DNA of 64,000 nt from Lachnospiraceae bacterium MD308 (GCA_000403475.2 KE159798.1:258960-322959); one strand, 5' to 3'; positions 50,879-59,233 are shown, counted from the stretch's first letter. Notes: generated from the letters alone by a model not told the origin. Program-made: numbers and translations.

Positions 50879-51487
50879 ATGGAGAGATTAACAGAACGCA
50901 CCGGGGAAGGACAGGCTATTCCACGGATGGACTTAAAGAATAACGGGCATCAGAGATGTATGGAACGTCTGGCAGAATACGAGGACTTAGAGGAGCGAGG
51001 GAAACTTCCTTGTAAGTGGATATCGGAAGAAAGGCCTCCGGAAGCCCCATGCTATGTATTGCTGTCGTTTGACAACTTTTCAATGCCATTGATAGGGAGA
51101 TACGAAGAGGATGAAGAGGGTGGAGCATTTTACATAGGCGACGATGAAGAAAGCTGCATCAGCCAGGATCTTATAGTCAATGGTTGGATGCCATTGCCAG
51201 AACCATACAGTGAAGACGCGGGAAAAGAGCTTAGGCAGGGCCATCCGACAGAAAAAAGAAAAGTTGCCACACAGGATGCAAAGATGGCAGCAGACATCGA
51301 GCAGGCAATCAAATATTTTGAAGACGAGCTGTCACAGATAAAGGTATTCTCCGGCATCGTTTCTTTTCAAGAAAGGGAGAGGAAGAGTATAGAAACGGCC
51401 TTGAAGGTCTTGTATGAAGCACAGAAAGAAAGCCCGAAGGGGCAGCAGGACGGCCCAATGTGCGACATCGCACAGGTAAAGGAGTAA
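50879..51487 (+). CDS. Phage protein with DUF551-like domain
   Basis: A 202-residue protein. ATG 50879 is chosen as it follows ATGGAGGG and begins the frequent phage opening MERLTERTGEGQA, with a helical CMERLAEYEDLEE segment. Residues about 45-115 resemble the DUF551 domain, with the paired signatures KWISEERPPEAPCYVLLSF and GWMPLPEPY. The C-terminal part is helical. DUF551 proteins are widespread in phages and their function is unknown. Confidence 0.75.
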   Translation: MERLTERTGEGQAIPRMDLKNNGHQRCMERLAEYEDLEERGKLPCKWISEERPPEAPCYVLLSFDNFSMPLIGRYEEDEEGGAFYIGDDEESCISQDLIVNGWMPLPEPYSEDAGKELRQGHPTEKRKVATQDAKMAADIEQAIKYFEDELSQIKVFSGIVSFQERERKSIETALKVLYEAQKESPKGQQDGPMCDIAQVKE

Positions 51488-51515
51488 CGGATGGCAGCGG
51501 CTAAGGAGGAATTAT

Positions 51516-51785
51516 ATGGAAGAAGCAAAGATATGCCCTGTTTGCGGCGGGAAAGTTACTGCTAAAAATAGAAAATATTGTAGCCCGAAGTGTTCAAAGG
51601 AAGGATACCGGAGAAGGCAGGCAAAATACAGTATTGAAAAATACCATAAAGATAAACGGATAAAAGAAGATGGGAAGCCAAAGGAAGAAAGGCCGATAGA
51701 GGCGCTTGCCAGGAAGGCGAGGGAGGCGGGAATGTCTTACGGGCAGTATGTTGCTTTAGAATATGCAAAGATAAGAAGGGGTTGA
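51516..51785 (+). CDS. Small zinc-ribbon phage protein (89 residues)
   Basis: An 89-residue basic protein with an N-terminal zinc site formed by CPVCGGKV and CSPKCSKEGYRRRQ (residues 7-31), followed by a lysine-rich linker and a C-terminal helix (ALARKAREAGMSYGQYVALE). It lies just before the late regulator and may bind nucleic acid. CTAAGGAGG precedes the ATG. Confidence 0.7.
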   Translation: MEEAKICPVCGGKVTAKNRKYCSPKCSKEGYRRRQAKYSIEKYHKDKRIKEDGKPKEERPIEALARKAREAGMSYGQYVALEYAKIRRG

Positions 51786-51791
51786 TAACAT

Positions 51792-52244
51792 ATGCAGACA
51801 GTGCAGACGGAGAATGAACAGAAAAAACGGTACCTGAGAGGCTACCGAACCCACGTCCGGAGGATTAACCGGATAAAGGCGGAGCTTGAAGAACTAAGGG
51901 AAATGCGGCTGTCAATGACAATGAACAATGATGGGATGCCGCATGGCTCCGGCCAGTCGGATCTGTCTGGATATGCGGCGGAACTGGACAGGAAGGAGCG
52001 GGATCTCGAAAGGGAACGTTGTGAGAGGATGCAGACCTACGAGGACATAGCAGAGAGGATTGAAAAGTTAAAAAGCGAGAATGAGAAAGATGTGCTGTTC
52101 TATCGGTATATGTCGGGGCTTGCCTGGTGGGAGATTGCGGAGAAGATGACGTTCTCTGAAAGGCATGTGACAAGGTTACATGGGAAGGCCTTAGCACATC
52201 TTGAAATTCCGAAAGATGTCCTAGAATGTCCTATTGACATATGA
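51792..52244 (+). CDS. Sigma-70 region 4-like late gene regulator (RinA/ArpU type)
   Basis: A 150-residue protein with a long coiled coil (about residues 20-100) and a C-terminal helix-turn-helix (EIAEKMTFSERHVTRLHGKALAHL) of the sigma region 4 kind. Proteins of this layout stand directly before the terminase genes in many Gram-positive phages and switch on late transcription. It is the last gene before the hairpins and terminator at 52259-52335. Confidence 0.8.
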   Translation: MQTVQTENEQKKRYLRGYRTHVRRINRIKAELEELREMRLSMTMNNDGMPHGSGQSDLSGYAAELDRKERDLERERCERMQTYEDIAERIEKLKSENEKDVLFYRYMSGLAWWEIAEKMTFSERHVTRLHGKALAHLEIPKDVLECPIDI

Positions 52245-52258
52245 TATTATGGTATCAT

Positions 52259-52287
52259 CGAGAAACGCAAGGAAATTAAGTTTCTCG
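52259..52287 (+). other. Hairpin downstream of the late regulator
   Basis: CGAGAAAC pairs perfectly with GTTTCTCG across a 13-base loop. A 6-bp inverted repeat ATGATA / TATCAT and a TTGACA lie just upstream (52234-52258). The terminator follows 15 bases later. Confidence 0.5.
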
Positions 52288-52301
52288 CCCACACAATATG
52301 G

Positions 52302-52335
52302 AAAAGGCGTTCTGTAGAAAACAGGGCGTCTTTTT
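52302..52335 (+). terminator. Intrinsic terminator after the late regulator
   Basis: Arms of 14 bases (AAAAGGCGTTCTGT and ACAGGGCGTCTTTT, three wobble pairs) close on a five-base loop, and the T run continues. It ends the early transcript before the two-gene cassette. Confidence 0.8.
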
Positions 52336-52336
52336 A

Positions 52337-52365
52337 TTGAAAACATATACTTAATATGCTAATAT
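52337..52365 (+). promoter_or_regulatory. Promoter of the two-gene cassette
   Basis: TTGAAA and TAATAT are 17 bases apart, directly after the terminator and 34 bases before the first cassette gene. It gives the cassette independent expression, probably also in the lysogen. Confidence 0.65.
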
Positions 52366-52398
52366 AAATGCGTACTTAAGCAGAACGAGGATAATTGT

Positions 52399-52890
52399 AT
52401 GATATTTATTTGTATAATTTTGGGGATTATAGCTCTTGGAGAGAGTATATTTATATTGTGGGTAGTAAAATGGAATGATGAAGAGAGAACGATTGGAGAT
52501 AAAATAAATTTTTTTAGAAATTTATGGGGGAAATTTCTTTTTTATGTGTTGGCAACAAGTATTATAGGATTATTTTTGGGAAGTGTGTATTTCAAAAAAG
52601 TAATTGGCTTGGATGTAATTAATACGTGGGTAGGGATAGTACTTGGACTTGTTGCTTTAATAATTGGCATCATTTCCTTGTTTTTGAGTTTTTATAATGT
52701 AGATCAGGCAAACAAAACTCAAGAAAAAACAATTGAAATTATAACTAATTTACAAAGAGATATTGAAAGAAAGATAGATGAGAATTATGAAAAAACGAGA
52801 CAGGAGATAAAAGGAAATTACAATAATTCTACTGCTAATTTTAGAAATTACAATTCGGAAAGTTCACAGTGGGAGGATAATAATGAGTAA
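52399..52890 (+). CDS. Cassette gene 1: membrane protein with C-terminal coiled coil
   Basis: A 163-residue protein of no recognised family. Three hydrophobic segments lie at about residues 2-22, 45-66 and 78-101, followed by a charged coiled-coil region (about 102-145, ANKTQEKTIEIITNLQRDI) and an Asn/Ser-rich tail. It is very AT-rich compared with the phage genes on both sides. The start lies after AACGAGGATAATTG. It overlaps the next gene by eight bases, so the two proteins are probably made together and may interact. Position and own promoter suggest a moron with a role in the lysogen, such as superinfection exclusion. Confidence 0.7.
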   Translation: MIFICIILGIIALGESIFILWVVKWNDEERTIGDKINFFRNLWGKFLFYVLATSIIGLFLGSVYFKKVIGLDVINTWVGIVLGLVALIIGIISLFLSFYNVDQANKTQEKTIEIITNLQRDIERKIDENYEKTRQEIKGNYNNSTANFRNYNSESSQWEDNNE

Positions 52891-53374
52891 TATTAACATT
52901 TGTGCGTTTATTTGTAAAAATGCAGATGAACAAGAGCAAACAATTAAAAATATAATGAATGAAATTGAAAAGGTAGATGAGGAAAAGCTTTCTTTGTTCA
53001 TAGCTACCATTATAAATGGAGTTGAGGTTGAGAGAGATAAATTTTATTTGGATTATTTCATTCGGTATGTATGTGATTTTGAGCAGAATAATAAAAAGGG
53101 GCCATTTACTCATCTTTTCTCATTAATTATACAAAAAGATGAAATGCAAAAGTTAGGTAATAAAGGAAGTCAGGAATTAAAAGCGGCCTATAAAAATGCA
53201 TTTTTCAGTACGTCATATGATGCGATAAAGATTAAGTTTCCCCAAAAAGGATTTTATGAATTGGAAGTGTTTGAAGATGAAAAAGAAATAAAAGGAGACT
53301 GGCGTAAAAGATATAGAAGATACGAAAAAGATAATCATAAACCTGTTTCAGTATATAGTTTTGTAGTTAAATGA
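52883..53374 (+). CDS. Cassette gene 2: soluble partner protein
   Basis: A 163-residue soluble protein of no recognised family. It starts with a beta strand and acidic helix (INICAFICKNADEQEQTIKN), continues with FLDYFIRYV-like aromatic helices (FYLDYFIRYVCDFEQNNKKG) and ends in a basic region (GDWRKRYRRYEKDNHK). GGGAGGATAATA lies before ATG 52883, inside the previous gene. Like its partner it is AT-rich. A strong terminator follows 23 bases after the stop, closing the cassette. Confidence 0.7.
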   Translation: MSNINICAFICKNADEQEQTIKNIMNEIEKVDEEKLSLFIATIINGVEVERDKFYLDYFIRYVCDFEQNNKKGPFTHLFSLIIQKDEMQKLGNKGSQELKAAYKNAFFSTSYDAIKIKFPQKGFYELEVFEDEKEIKGDWRKRYRRYEKDNHKPVSVYSFVVK

Positions 53375-53396
53375 TTTGTATAAGATTTTCCAACAT

Positions 53397-53433
53397 AAAA
53401 AGAGCATCCGAAATAATTCCGGGTGCTCTTTTT
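53397..53433 (+). terminator. Terminator closing the two-gene cassette
   Basis: Arms of 14 bases (AAAAAGAGCATCCG and CGGGTGCTCTTTTT) pair with one wobble across a nine-base loop, ending in a T run. It separates the cassette from the terminase operon. Confidence 0.9.
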
Positions 53434-53477
53434 ATACAAGAAAATGTGTGGCATTGCACAGGAGAGAGGTGGTGGGA

Positions 53478-54398
53478 TTGCCAAAATGCAGAAGTAAAAA
53501 TAGAGATAAAGCTTTTGAGATATACAAAGAACACAATGGAGAGATTACCAACAGAAAGATTGCAGAGCTTCTCGGAGAGAAAGAGAACACGATCAGCAAT
53601 TGGAAATGTAGAGATAAATGGAATGTAGTACTACAAAAGAATGATTGTAGTACTACGAAAAAAAGAAGAGGCGTTTTGCCCAAAAACAAAAAGGTAATTA
53701 CTGAGGAAGTTGAACAGGTAACTGAAAACAGTGAATTGACTGATAAACAACAGCTTTTTTGCTGCATTTACATTCGTTGTTTTAACGCTACAAAGGCATA
53801 TCAGAAAGCTTATGGAGTGAATTATAATACAGCGATGGCAGCAGGTCCAAGGATGTTAGGGAATGCTAGAATAAAAAAGGAGATACAGAAGCTAAAACAA
53901 GCAAGATTAAACCGCGAAATGCTAGAGGAATCAGACATCTTCCAAAAGTATATGGACATTGCTTTCGCTGATATGAATGATTATGTACAATTCGGCCGGG
54001 AAAACATCCCGGTCATGGGTCCATACGGGCCGATAGAAGTAAAGGATAAAGCGACAGGGAAAAAGAAAATGCTCACAAAAGAGGTCAATGTTGTTAAGTT
54101 CCGGGAATCTTTGGAAGTAGACGGAACCTTGATTAGTGAAGTGAAGCAGGGGAAGGATGGAGCCAGTATTAAGTTGGCAGACCGCATGAGAGCTCTTGAT
54201 TGGTTAGCGTCTCATATGGATCTTGCCACCGAGGAGCAGAAGGCCAGGATAGAGCAGCTGAAAGCGAACACAGAACGAATCCAGAGGGATTCCAACATTG
54301 ATGAAGACGAAGGAGTTGAGATATACAATGATGCGCCGCAAAAACCAGGTGAAGATATCGGAAATCATCATCCCGAAGTATCTTCCGATATTCAATGA
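53478..54398 (+). CDS. Terminase small subunit
   Basis: A 306-residue DNA-binding packaging protein. The opening LPKCRSKNRDKAFEIYKEH followed by a helix-turn-helix (TNRKIAELLGEKENTISNWK) is the typical start of PBSX-type small terminases. The central ELTDKQQLFCCIYIRCFNATKAYQ is the Terminase_2 core, and a long helical C-terminal part follows. The TTG start at 53478 fits the family; GTG 53472 is an alternative and the purine-rich GGAGAGAGGTGG lies just ahead. It recognises the packaging site and recruits the large subunit, whose gene overlaps its end by 71 bases. Confidence 0.9.
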   Translation: MPKCRSKNRDKAFEIYKEHNGEITNRKIAELLGEKENTISNWKCRDKWNVVLQKNDCSTTKKRRGVLPKNKKVITEEVEQVTENSELTDKQQLFCCIYIRCFNATKAYQKAYGVNYNTAMAAGPRMLGNARIKKEIQKLKQARLNREMLEESDIFQKYMDIAFADMNDYVQFGRENIPVMGPYGPIEVKDKATGKKKMLTKEVNVVKFRESLEVDGTLISEVKQGKDGASIKLADRMRALDWLASHMDLATEEQKARIEQLKANTERIQRDSNIDEDEGVEIYNDAPQKPGEDIGNHHPEVSSDIQ

Positions 54399-55686
54399 CA
54401 CAAAAATCAAGCATATCATTCTGACTTCAGGACGCGCGGGAACCAAATCCAGCTATGCGGCTATCCGTTCTAACTACCAGATAGTTGCCGATGCACATGG
54501 TTCTGTGGTGGTGCTGAGAAAGCATCATAATAAGCTGAGGAAGACGGTGTACAAAGAGATGCTCCGGGGCATTGGACGGCTCAAGATACCGAAGAGCAAG
54601 TTTCGCATTATGAAGTCACCGATGGAGATTACCTATAAGAAGAACGGCTCTACAATCTATTTCTCTGGGTCAGACGGAATTGATGATACAAAGGGCATCA
54701 TTGACGAGGACAAGCCGATCAAGCTGGTTGTCATTGACGAGCTCACGGAGTTCTTTGAGGATGGGGAAGGAGAGGATGAGCTGTCAAACATTGAGGCTAC
54801 GTTCGTCCGCGGCAACAGCAGCGGATTCCAGATGATTTACCTGTATAACCCACCAAAGAATCCTAATGCGCCGGTAAACCAGTGGTGCAAAAAGATGGAA
54901 GAGAGGGAGGATTGCCTGCACATCCATACGGATTACAGGGATGTTCCGGAAAGCTGGCTGGGGCGTGACCTCATAGAGTCGGCGGAAGAGATGAAAAAAT
55001 CTGACCCGAAATTATACCGCTGGATCTGGCTAGGGGAATCTATTGGGGTGGATGATCTGATCTACTATATGTTCGATGCCAAAGCACATATCTATGATTC
55101 GGAAATATTTACAGGGGAATCCAAAGAGGCGATAGGAGAGATTGGGATTGGAGTGGATTACGGGCAGCAGAACCCGACAGTGTTCGAGGCATTCGGCATT
55201 GATTATGAGAAACAATTATTCCGGGGTTTAAAGGAATATTATCATTCTGGGCGCGAGACCGGGAAACAGAAGTCTCCTTCAGAATACGCTAAGGATCTGA
55301 AACAGTTTTGCGATGCGATTGAAAAGGAATATAAGCGGGTGGTCAGCGGTATCTATATAGACCCGTCGGCAGCAGGACTGATTGAAGAAGTCAGGAGGCA
55401 GCTCCCCCATATAGATATTATTCCTGCGAGGAATGATGTCAAGCTCGGAATCAGCAGGGTGCAGAAATTCCTGTCTTTCAACAGGATGGCAGTCAGCACG
55501 TCGCAGAAATGGCTGATCCGGGAGATGGGGCTGTACCAGTACGATCCTAAGAGCATTGAAAAGGGCAAGGAGGAGCCAGTGAAAGTTTCAGATCACTGCA
55601 TGGATGCCTGCCGCTATGTCCTAGTTGGGATGTGGCGTCAGATTGTCTATATGCTGCCGGTATCAGAAAGGGGTGATGAGGATTGA
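54328..55686 (+). CDS. Terminase large subunit (PBSX family)
   Basis: The ATPase-nuclease motor that packs DNA into the prohead. In 452 residues it shows the family start SEIIIPKYLPIFND, a deviant Walker A LTSGRAGTKSS near residue 28, Walker B KLVVIDELTEFFED near 133, and the nuclease aspartate segment IGIGVDYGQQNPT near 272. The tandem ATG at 54328/54331 is preceded by GAAGGAG; a start at 54298 is possible but not supported by the family. The end overlaps the portal gene by four bases. Confidence 0.93.
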   Translation: MMRRKNQVKISEIIIPKYLPIFNDTKIKHIILTSGRAGTKSSYAAIRSNYQIVADAHGSVVVLRKHHNKLRKTVYKEMLRGIGRLKIPKSKFRIMKSPMEITYKKNGSTIYFSGSDGIDDTKGIIDEDKPIKLVVIDELTEFFEDGEGEDELSNIEATFVRGNSSGFQMIYLYNPPKNPNAPVNQWCKKMEEREDCLHIHTDYRDVPESWLGRDLIESAEEMKKSDPKLYRWIWLGESIGVDDLIYYMFDAKAHIYDSEIFTGESKEAIGEIGIGVDYGQQNPTVFEAFGIDYEKQLFRGLKEYYHSGRETGKQKSPSEYAKDLKQFCDAIEKEYKRVVSGIYIDPSAAGLIEEVRRQLPHIDIIPARNDVKLGISRVQKFLSFNRMAVSTSQKWLIREMGLYQYDPKSIEKGKEEPVKVSDHCMDACRYVLVGMWRQIVYMLPVSERGDED

Positions 55687-57047
55687 TACAATATGAAAAT
55701 ATTCAGAAGGCGATGGGCGTGGACATTGCGGTTTCGGGCAGCATGTCGAACGCTATCCACCGATGGAGCAATATGTACACGAACCGCGCCCCGTGGCTGA
55801 AGGACGGGGTGAAGAGCTTAAACCTTCCTGCTGCGATATGTACGGAGATGGCCCGGCTTGTGACGATGGAATCAGAGGTCAGCGTTACAGGGAGCCAGAG
55901 GGCAGATATGATAGCCAGATGCCTGATACCCTTCCTGGAAAAACTTTCGGTGTACGTAGAGTATGCATGCAGTACGGGAGGAATTCTGTTCAAACCTTAT
56001 GTGTCAGGCGGGCGGGTGTTCATAGATGTGGCCAAGACAGGGTATTTCTATCCGGTTGAATTTGACAGCTCCGGTGCGATAACCGGTGCCATTTCCCCGG
56101 AGTTTAAGCGGAAGGGGAAGAAACTGTACACCAGGCTTGAATACCAGCATCTTTCAGGCAGCAGGTATGTTGTTGTCAATAAAGCGTTTATGAGCCGGAA
56201 GGCGCAGGTGAGGAATGACGATATCATCAACATCGGCCAGGAAATCCGGCTGGAGGAAGTGCCGGAATGGGCAGACATCGAGCCATATGTAGAATTTGGC
56301 AATGCGGACAGGACGCTGTTTTCTTATTTCAGCATCCCGATAGCGAATAATACGGATCCGGAATCGCCTCTTGGTGTGTCGGTGTATGCAAGGGCGGAGG
56401 AGCAGATTAAGGACGCAGATGAGCAATATGGGGCAACGATTTGGGAGTTCCGCTCCAAAGAGACGGCGGTTCAGGCGGCAAGGGAGTTTTTTAAGAAGGA
56501 CAGGCAGGGCAATGCAGTTCTCCCGAAAGGGAAAGAAAGGCTTTATCATGATATGGGTGCAAATATCTCCGATATCACGGGCAAGCCTTTTTTTAATGTA
56601 TATTCGCCGGAAATCCGGGATGTAAGCTTTTTCAACGGGTATAACCGGATTATTCAGAAGGTGGAGTTTAACAGCGGTCTTGCTTATGGAACTCTTTCTG
56701 ACCCGCAGACGGTGGAAAAGACAGCGGAGGAGATTAAGGTCAGCAAGCAGCGTTCCTATGCTACCGTCAAATCCATACAGAACAGTCTGGAAAATGCCAT
56801 TCATGACCTTGTAGGAGCTATTGACGCATGGATGACAATAGAGGGGCTTGCGCCTCCCGGGGTGGTGGACGTATCGGTTTCCTGGGATGATTCCCTTGTC
56901 ACTGACAAGGAGACCGAGCGGCAGCAGGACAGGCAGGATGTAGCCATAGGCGCCATGGGGGTAGACGAGTATCGGGCGAAATGGTACGGGGAGACAATCG
57001 AACAGGCGAGGCGCAATCTCCCGAAGCAGAATACGGTAATGGAGTGA
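55683..57047 (+). CDS. Phage portal protein
   Basis: A 454-residue protein of the A118/SPP1-like portal group. It opens with the segment AIHRWSNMYTNRAPWLKDGV, continues with SLNLPAAICTEMARLVTMES, and ends in a helical part (SKQRSYATVKSIQNSLENAI). Twelve copies form the ring through which DNA enters and leaves the head. The TTG start at 55683 overlaps the terminase stop and is preceded by GGGGTGATGAGG. Confidence 0.9.
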   Translation: MIQYENIQKAMGVDIAVSGSMSNAIHRWSNMYTNRAPWLKDGVKSLNLPAAICTEMARLVTMESEVSVTGSQRADMIARCLIPFLEKLSVYVEYACSTGGILFKPYVSGGRVFIDVAKTGYFYPVEFDSSGAITGAISPEFKRKGKKLYTRLEYQHLSGSRYVVVNKAFMSRKAQVRNDDIINIGQEIRLEEVPEWADIEPYVEFGNADRTLFSYFSIPIANNTDPESPLGVSVYARAEEQIKDADEQYGATIWEFRSKETAVQAAREFFKKDRQGNAVLPKGKERLYHDMGANISDITGKPFFNVYSPEIRDVSFFNGYNRIIQKVEFNSGLAYGTLSDPQTVEKTAEEIKVSKQRSYATVKSIQNSLENAIHDLVGAIDAWMTIEGLAPPGVVDVSVSWDDSLVTDKETERQQDRQDVAIGAMGVDEYRAKWYGETIEQARRNLPKQNTVME

Positions 57048-57051
57048 TGGC

Positions 57052-58566
57052 ATGGGTAGACCGGATATTGAAGGCATCTCTCTGCGGATGGAGAACATCT
57101 GGCGCGCTGCAGGACTTCGGACAATGCAGGATATTGTGCGCCGGATTAAGAAGGAAGGCAGGATTACTTCCACGGCAGATTACCAAATAAACCGCCTGCT
57201 GGAGCTAGGGAAGTCAACGGAAGAAGTGGAACGAATCCTGAAAGATGCGCTCAATGCAACTTACCCGGAGATGTTCGAGCTGTATGATGAAGTGGCCAAC
57301 TGGCAGTATGTACGCAACAGAGATGTATATGAGCAGATAAACGGCAACTTCATCCCTCCAGAGGAAAACGAATGGCTGCAAAAGATGTCAGAGGCGGTGA
57401 AACGTCAGACAAAGGACGAGCTTGTGAACCTGGCACAGTCCTATGGATTCTCCGTCATGATAGGGAACCGGAGGGCATTTACGCCCTTTTCCATGTATTA
57501 CCATCAGTATGTTGACGCGGCTATTATGGATATCATCAGCGGTTCTTTTGATTATAATACGGTCATACGGCGGGTGGTCAGGCAGATGACGGACAGCGGG
57601 CTCAGGACGGTAGATTACGCTACTGGGAGGAGCAATCGGGTGGATGTGGCAGTAAGGCGGGCGGTCATGACGGGAGTTTCCCAGATTATGGGGAAAATTA
57701 ACGAGCGGACGGCAAAGGAACTGGGAACAGGTTACTTTGAGGTGGATTGGCATGCCAATGCGCGTCCGTCACACCGGGAATGGCAGGGGAAGGTATACAG
57801 CAAAGAAGAGTTGGAGACTGTCTGCGGATTGCATACTGTCACAGGCCTGTGCGGTGCGAACTGCCGGCACACCTACTATGCGTTTGTGCCGGGAGCATCA
57901 AAGCGGATGTATCCGGATGAATGGCTGGAGGAGCAGAACCGCAAAGAGGCAGAGACAAAGACCTGGCAGGGGAAGGAGTATGATGCTTACGGGCGCACCC
58001 AGAAACAAAGGCAGATGGAAACCGCCATGCGGGCGCAGCGTGAAAAGGTTCAGCTTTTAAAGGATTCCGGGGCGGGTGAAGATGAAGTCATGCTTGCAAG
58101 GTGCAAGTATCAGGCGCAGTTGAATGAGTATTCCCGGTACTGTAAGAAGATGAATCTGCCGGAGCAGAGGCAGCGTATTTATTACGATATGAGGGGAAGA
58201 GTAGCGCCTTCAAATGTTGCACGGAAAAGCAAAATACGGTATAATCAAAATAGTACAACAAAGATAACTGATGATTGGAAAGACAAAACCCATGCACGGA
58301 TTCCAAAGAACTATTTTAAGAATGCGGTTATTGAGACCCGTGAGAAAAAAGGAAATAGCGTTCAGATTAACAGAACATTTTATGATGAAAAGGGGCAGAT
58401 GCGCAAACAGATTCATTCAGGGAATCATAAGAACCCAAAACAACATCCATATGGCATAAATGGTGAACATGCGCATGATTATGAGTGGAAAGATGATAAA
58501 ATTGTAAACAGAACAACTAGAGAACTAGATGAGGGAGAGAGAAGGGAGAATAATGATATTATATGA
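57052..58566 (+). CDS. Phage minor capsid protein with His-rich C-terminal extension
   Basis: A 504-residue protein. The first 385 residues are a minor capsid protein 2-like head protein (MENIWRAAGLRTMQDIVRRI, then RAFTPFSMYYHQYVDAA, WHANARPSHREWQGKVYS, and CGANCRHTYYAFVPG). Such proteins sit at the portal end of the head. The final 120 residues are unlike the usual end: ITDDWKDKTHARIPKNYFKN, INRTFYDEKGQMRKQIHSG, NHKNPKQHPYGINGEHAHDY and EWKDDKIVNRTTRELDEGER. The His-rich region resembles the C-terminal domains of polymorphic toxins, and the next gene overlaps it by four bases like an immunity gene. The toxin reading is inference. Confidence 0.85.
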   Translation: MGRPDIEGISLRMENIWRAAGLRTMQDIVRRIKKEGRITSTADYQINRLLELGKSTEEVERILKDALNATYPEMFELYDEVANWQYVRNRDVYEQINGNFIPPEENEWLQKMSEAVKRQTKDELVNLAQSYGFSVMIGNRRAFTPFSMYYHQYVDAAIMDIISGSFDYNTVIRRVVRQMTDSGLRTVDYATGRSNRVDVAVRRAVMTGVSQIMGKINERTAKELGTGYFEVDWHANARPSHREWQGKVYSKEELETVCGLHTVTGLCGANCRHTYYAFVPGASKRMYPDEWLEEQNRKEAETKTWQGKEYDAYGRTQKQRQMETAMRAQREKVQLLKDSGAGEDEVMLARCKYQAQLNEYSRYCKKMNLPEQRQRIYYDMRGRVAPSNVARKSKIRYNQNSTTKITDDWKDKTHARIPKNYFKNAVIETREKKGNSVQINRTFYDEKGQMRKQIHSGNHKNPKQHPYGINGEHAHDYEWKDDKIVNRTTRELDEGERRENNDII

Positions 58567-58787
58567 AACCTGATGATTTAAGACAACTGATATTGTCATT
58601 GACACAGGATGTCACCTTTGAGTTTGAGGGAGGATACGCCTGTATTAATCCTTATAATTCAAGGAAAATAGAGGTTGGCTATGAAGAGAAAGTCAAGACA
58701 TACAGTGACATTGATGAGGTTATGAGTGATAAGTTTTATCATGGAAAATCCCTGAAAGATATTTGCAGTCAATTACAGATTGATTAG
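58563..58787 (+). CDS. Small acidic protein overlapping the capsid extension (candidate immunity partner)
   Basis: A 74-residue acidic protein (KPDDLRQLILSLTQDVTFEF, GYACINPYNSRKIEVGYEEK, TYSDIDEVMSDKFYHGKSLK). It starts with an ATGA overlap at the stop of the minor capsid gene, so both are made from the same ribosomes. I do not recognise it as a structural protein. Its small size, negative charge and coupling to the His-rich extension fit an immunity or chaperone partner. No database support is available here. Confidence 0.65.
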   Translation: MKPDDLRQLILSLTQDVTFEFEGGYACINPYNSRKIEVGYEEKVKTYSDIDEVMSDKFYHGKSLKDICSQLQID

Positions 58788-58817
58788 ATACCACCCATTC
58801 TTCAAAGTGAGTGGTAT
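58788..58817 (+). terminator. Hairpin after the small acidic gene
   Basis: ATACCAC and GTGGTAT form a 7-bp perfect stem around 16 bases, followed by TTATATAT. With few T residues it may only slow or partly stop transcription within the late operon. Confidence 0.45.
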
Positions 58818-58848
58818 TTATATATATTACGCAAAAAGGAGGCGTAAC

Positions 58849-59163
58849 ATGGACAATTTTAAAATTATCTATAAAATTCTCTCAGCTTTGGAAAAATCTA
58901 TGGATATGGGAGGGATTGATGTAAATTGCATCAGTGCAGAACAGTTGAAAGTTTCTCAGGAACGTTGGAACAGGTACATGGAAATGCTTACAGATGCCGG
59001 TTATATCAAGGGTGTTTCTATAAAGAAATATGTGACGGGAGATATTGTGATAAATATTGATGAAATAAGGATTACTTTGAAAGGACTGGAATATCTCAGT
59101 GAAAATTCGATTATGCAGCGTATGTATAAGGCGGCAAAGGGATTTACGGATTTGATTCCGTAG
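58849..59163 (+). CDS. YjcQ family protein
   Basis: A 104-residue winged-helix-like protein. The start MDNFKIIYKILSALEKSMDM and the segment LKVSQERWNRYMEMLTDAGYIKGV are characteristic of the YjcQ family of phage and Bacillus proteins. ATG 58849 follows AAAAGGAGG; an in-frame ATG at 58780 lies within the preceding gene. Its role is unknown, and it is not a virion component by sequence. It stands between two hairpins inside the head-gene operon. Confidence 0.85.
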   Translation: MDNFKIIYKILSALEKSMDMGGIDVNCISAEQLKVSQERWNRYMEMLTDAGYIKGVSIKKYVTGDIVINIDEIRITLKGLEYLSENSIMQRMYKAAKGFTDLIP

Positions 59164-59178
59164 GGTGTTGCGTTTTAA

Positions 59179-59209
59179 ACCACTTTCCATTTATGGGAGT
59201 GGTATTTTT
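59179..59209 (+). terminator. Intrinsic terminator after the YjcQ gene
   Basis: ACCACT and AGTGGT (with partial pairing of TTCCAT / ATGGGA inside) form a stem followed by ATTTTTAT. It resembles the hairpin at 58788-58817 in sequence (ACCAC and GTGGTATTT). Confidence 0.6.
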
Positions 59210-59233
59210 ATACCTATTTTTAAGGAGGTGAAC

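Noticed and set aside
58180-58566. Assignment of the capsid extension to the Ntox50 toxin family.
   Set aside because: The extension lacks the Lys-His core and the C-terminal pattern I associate with that family, so only a general toxin-like reading is given.
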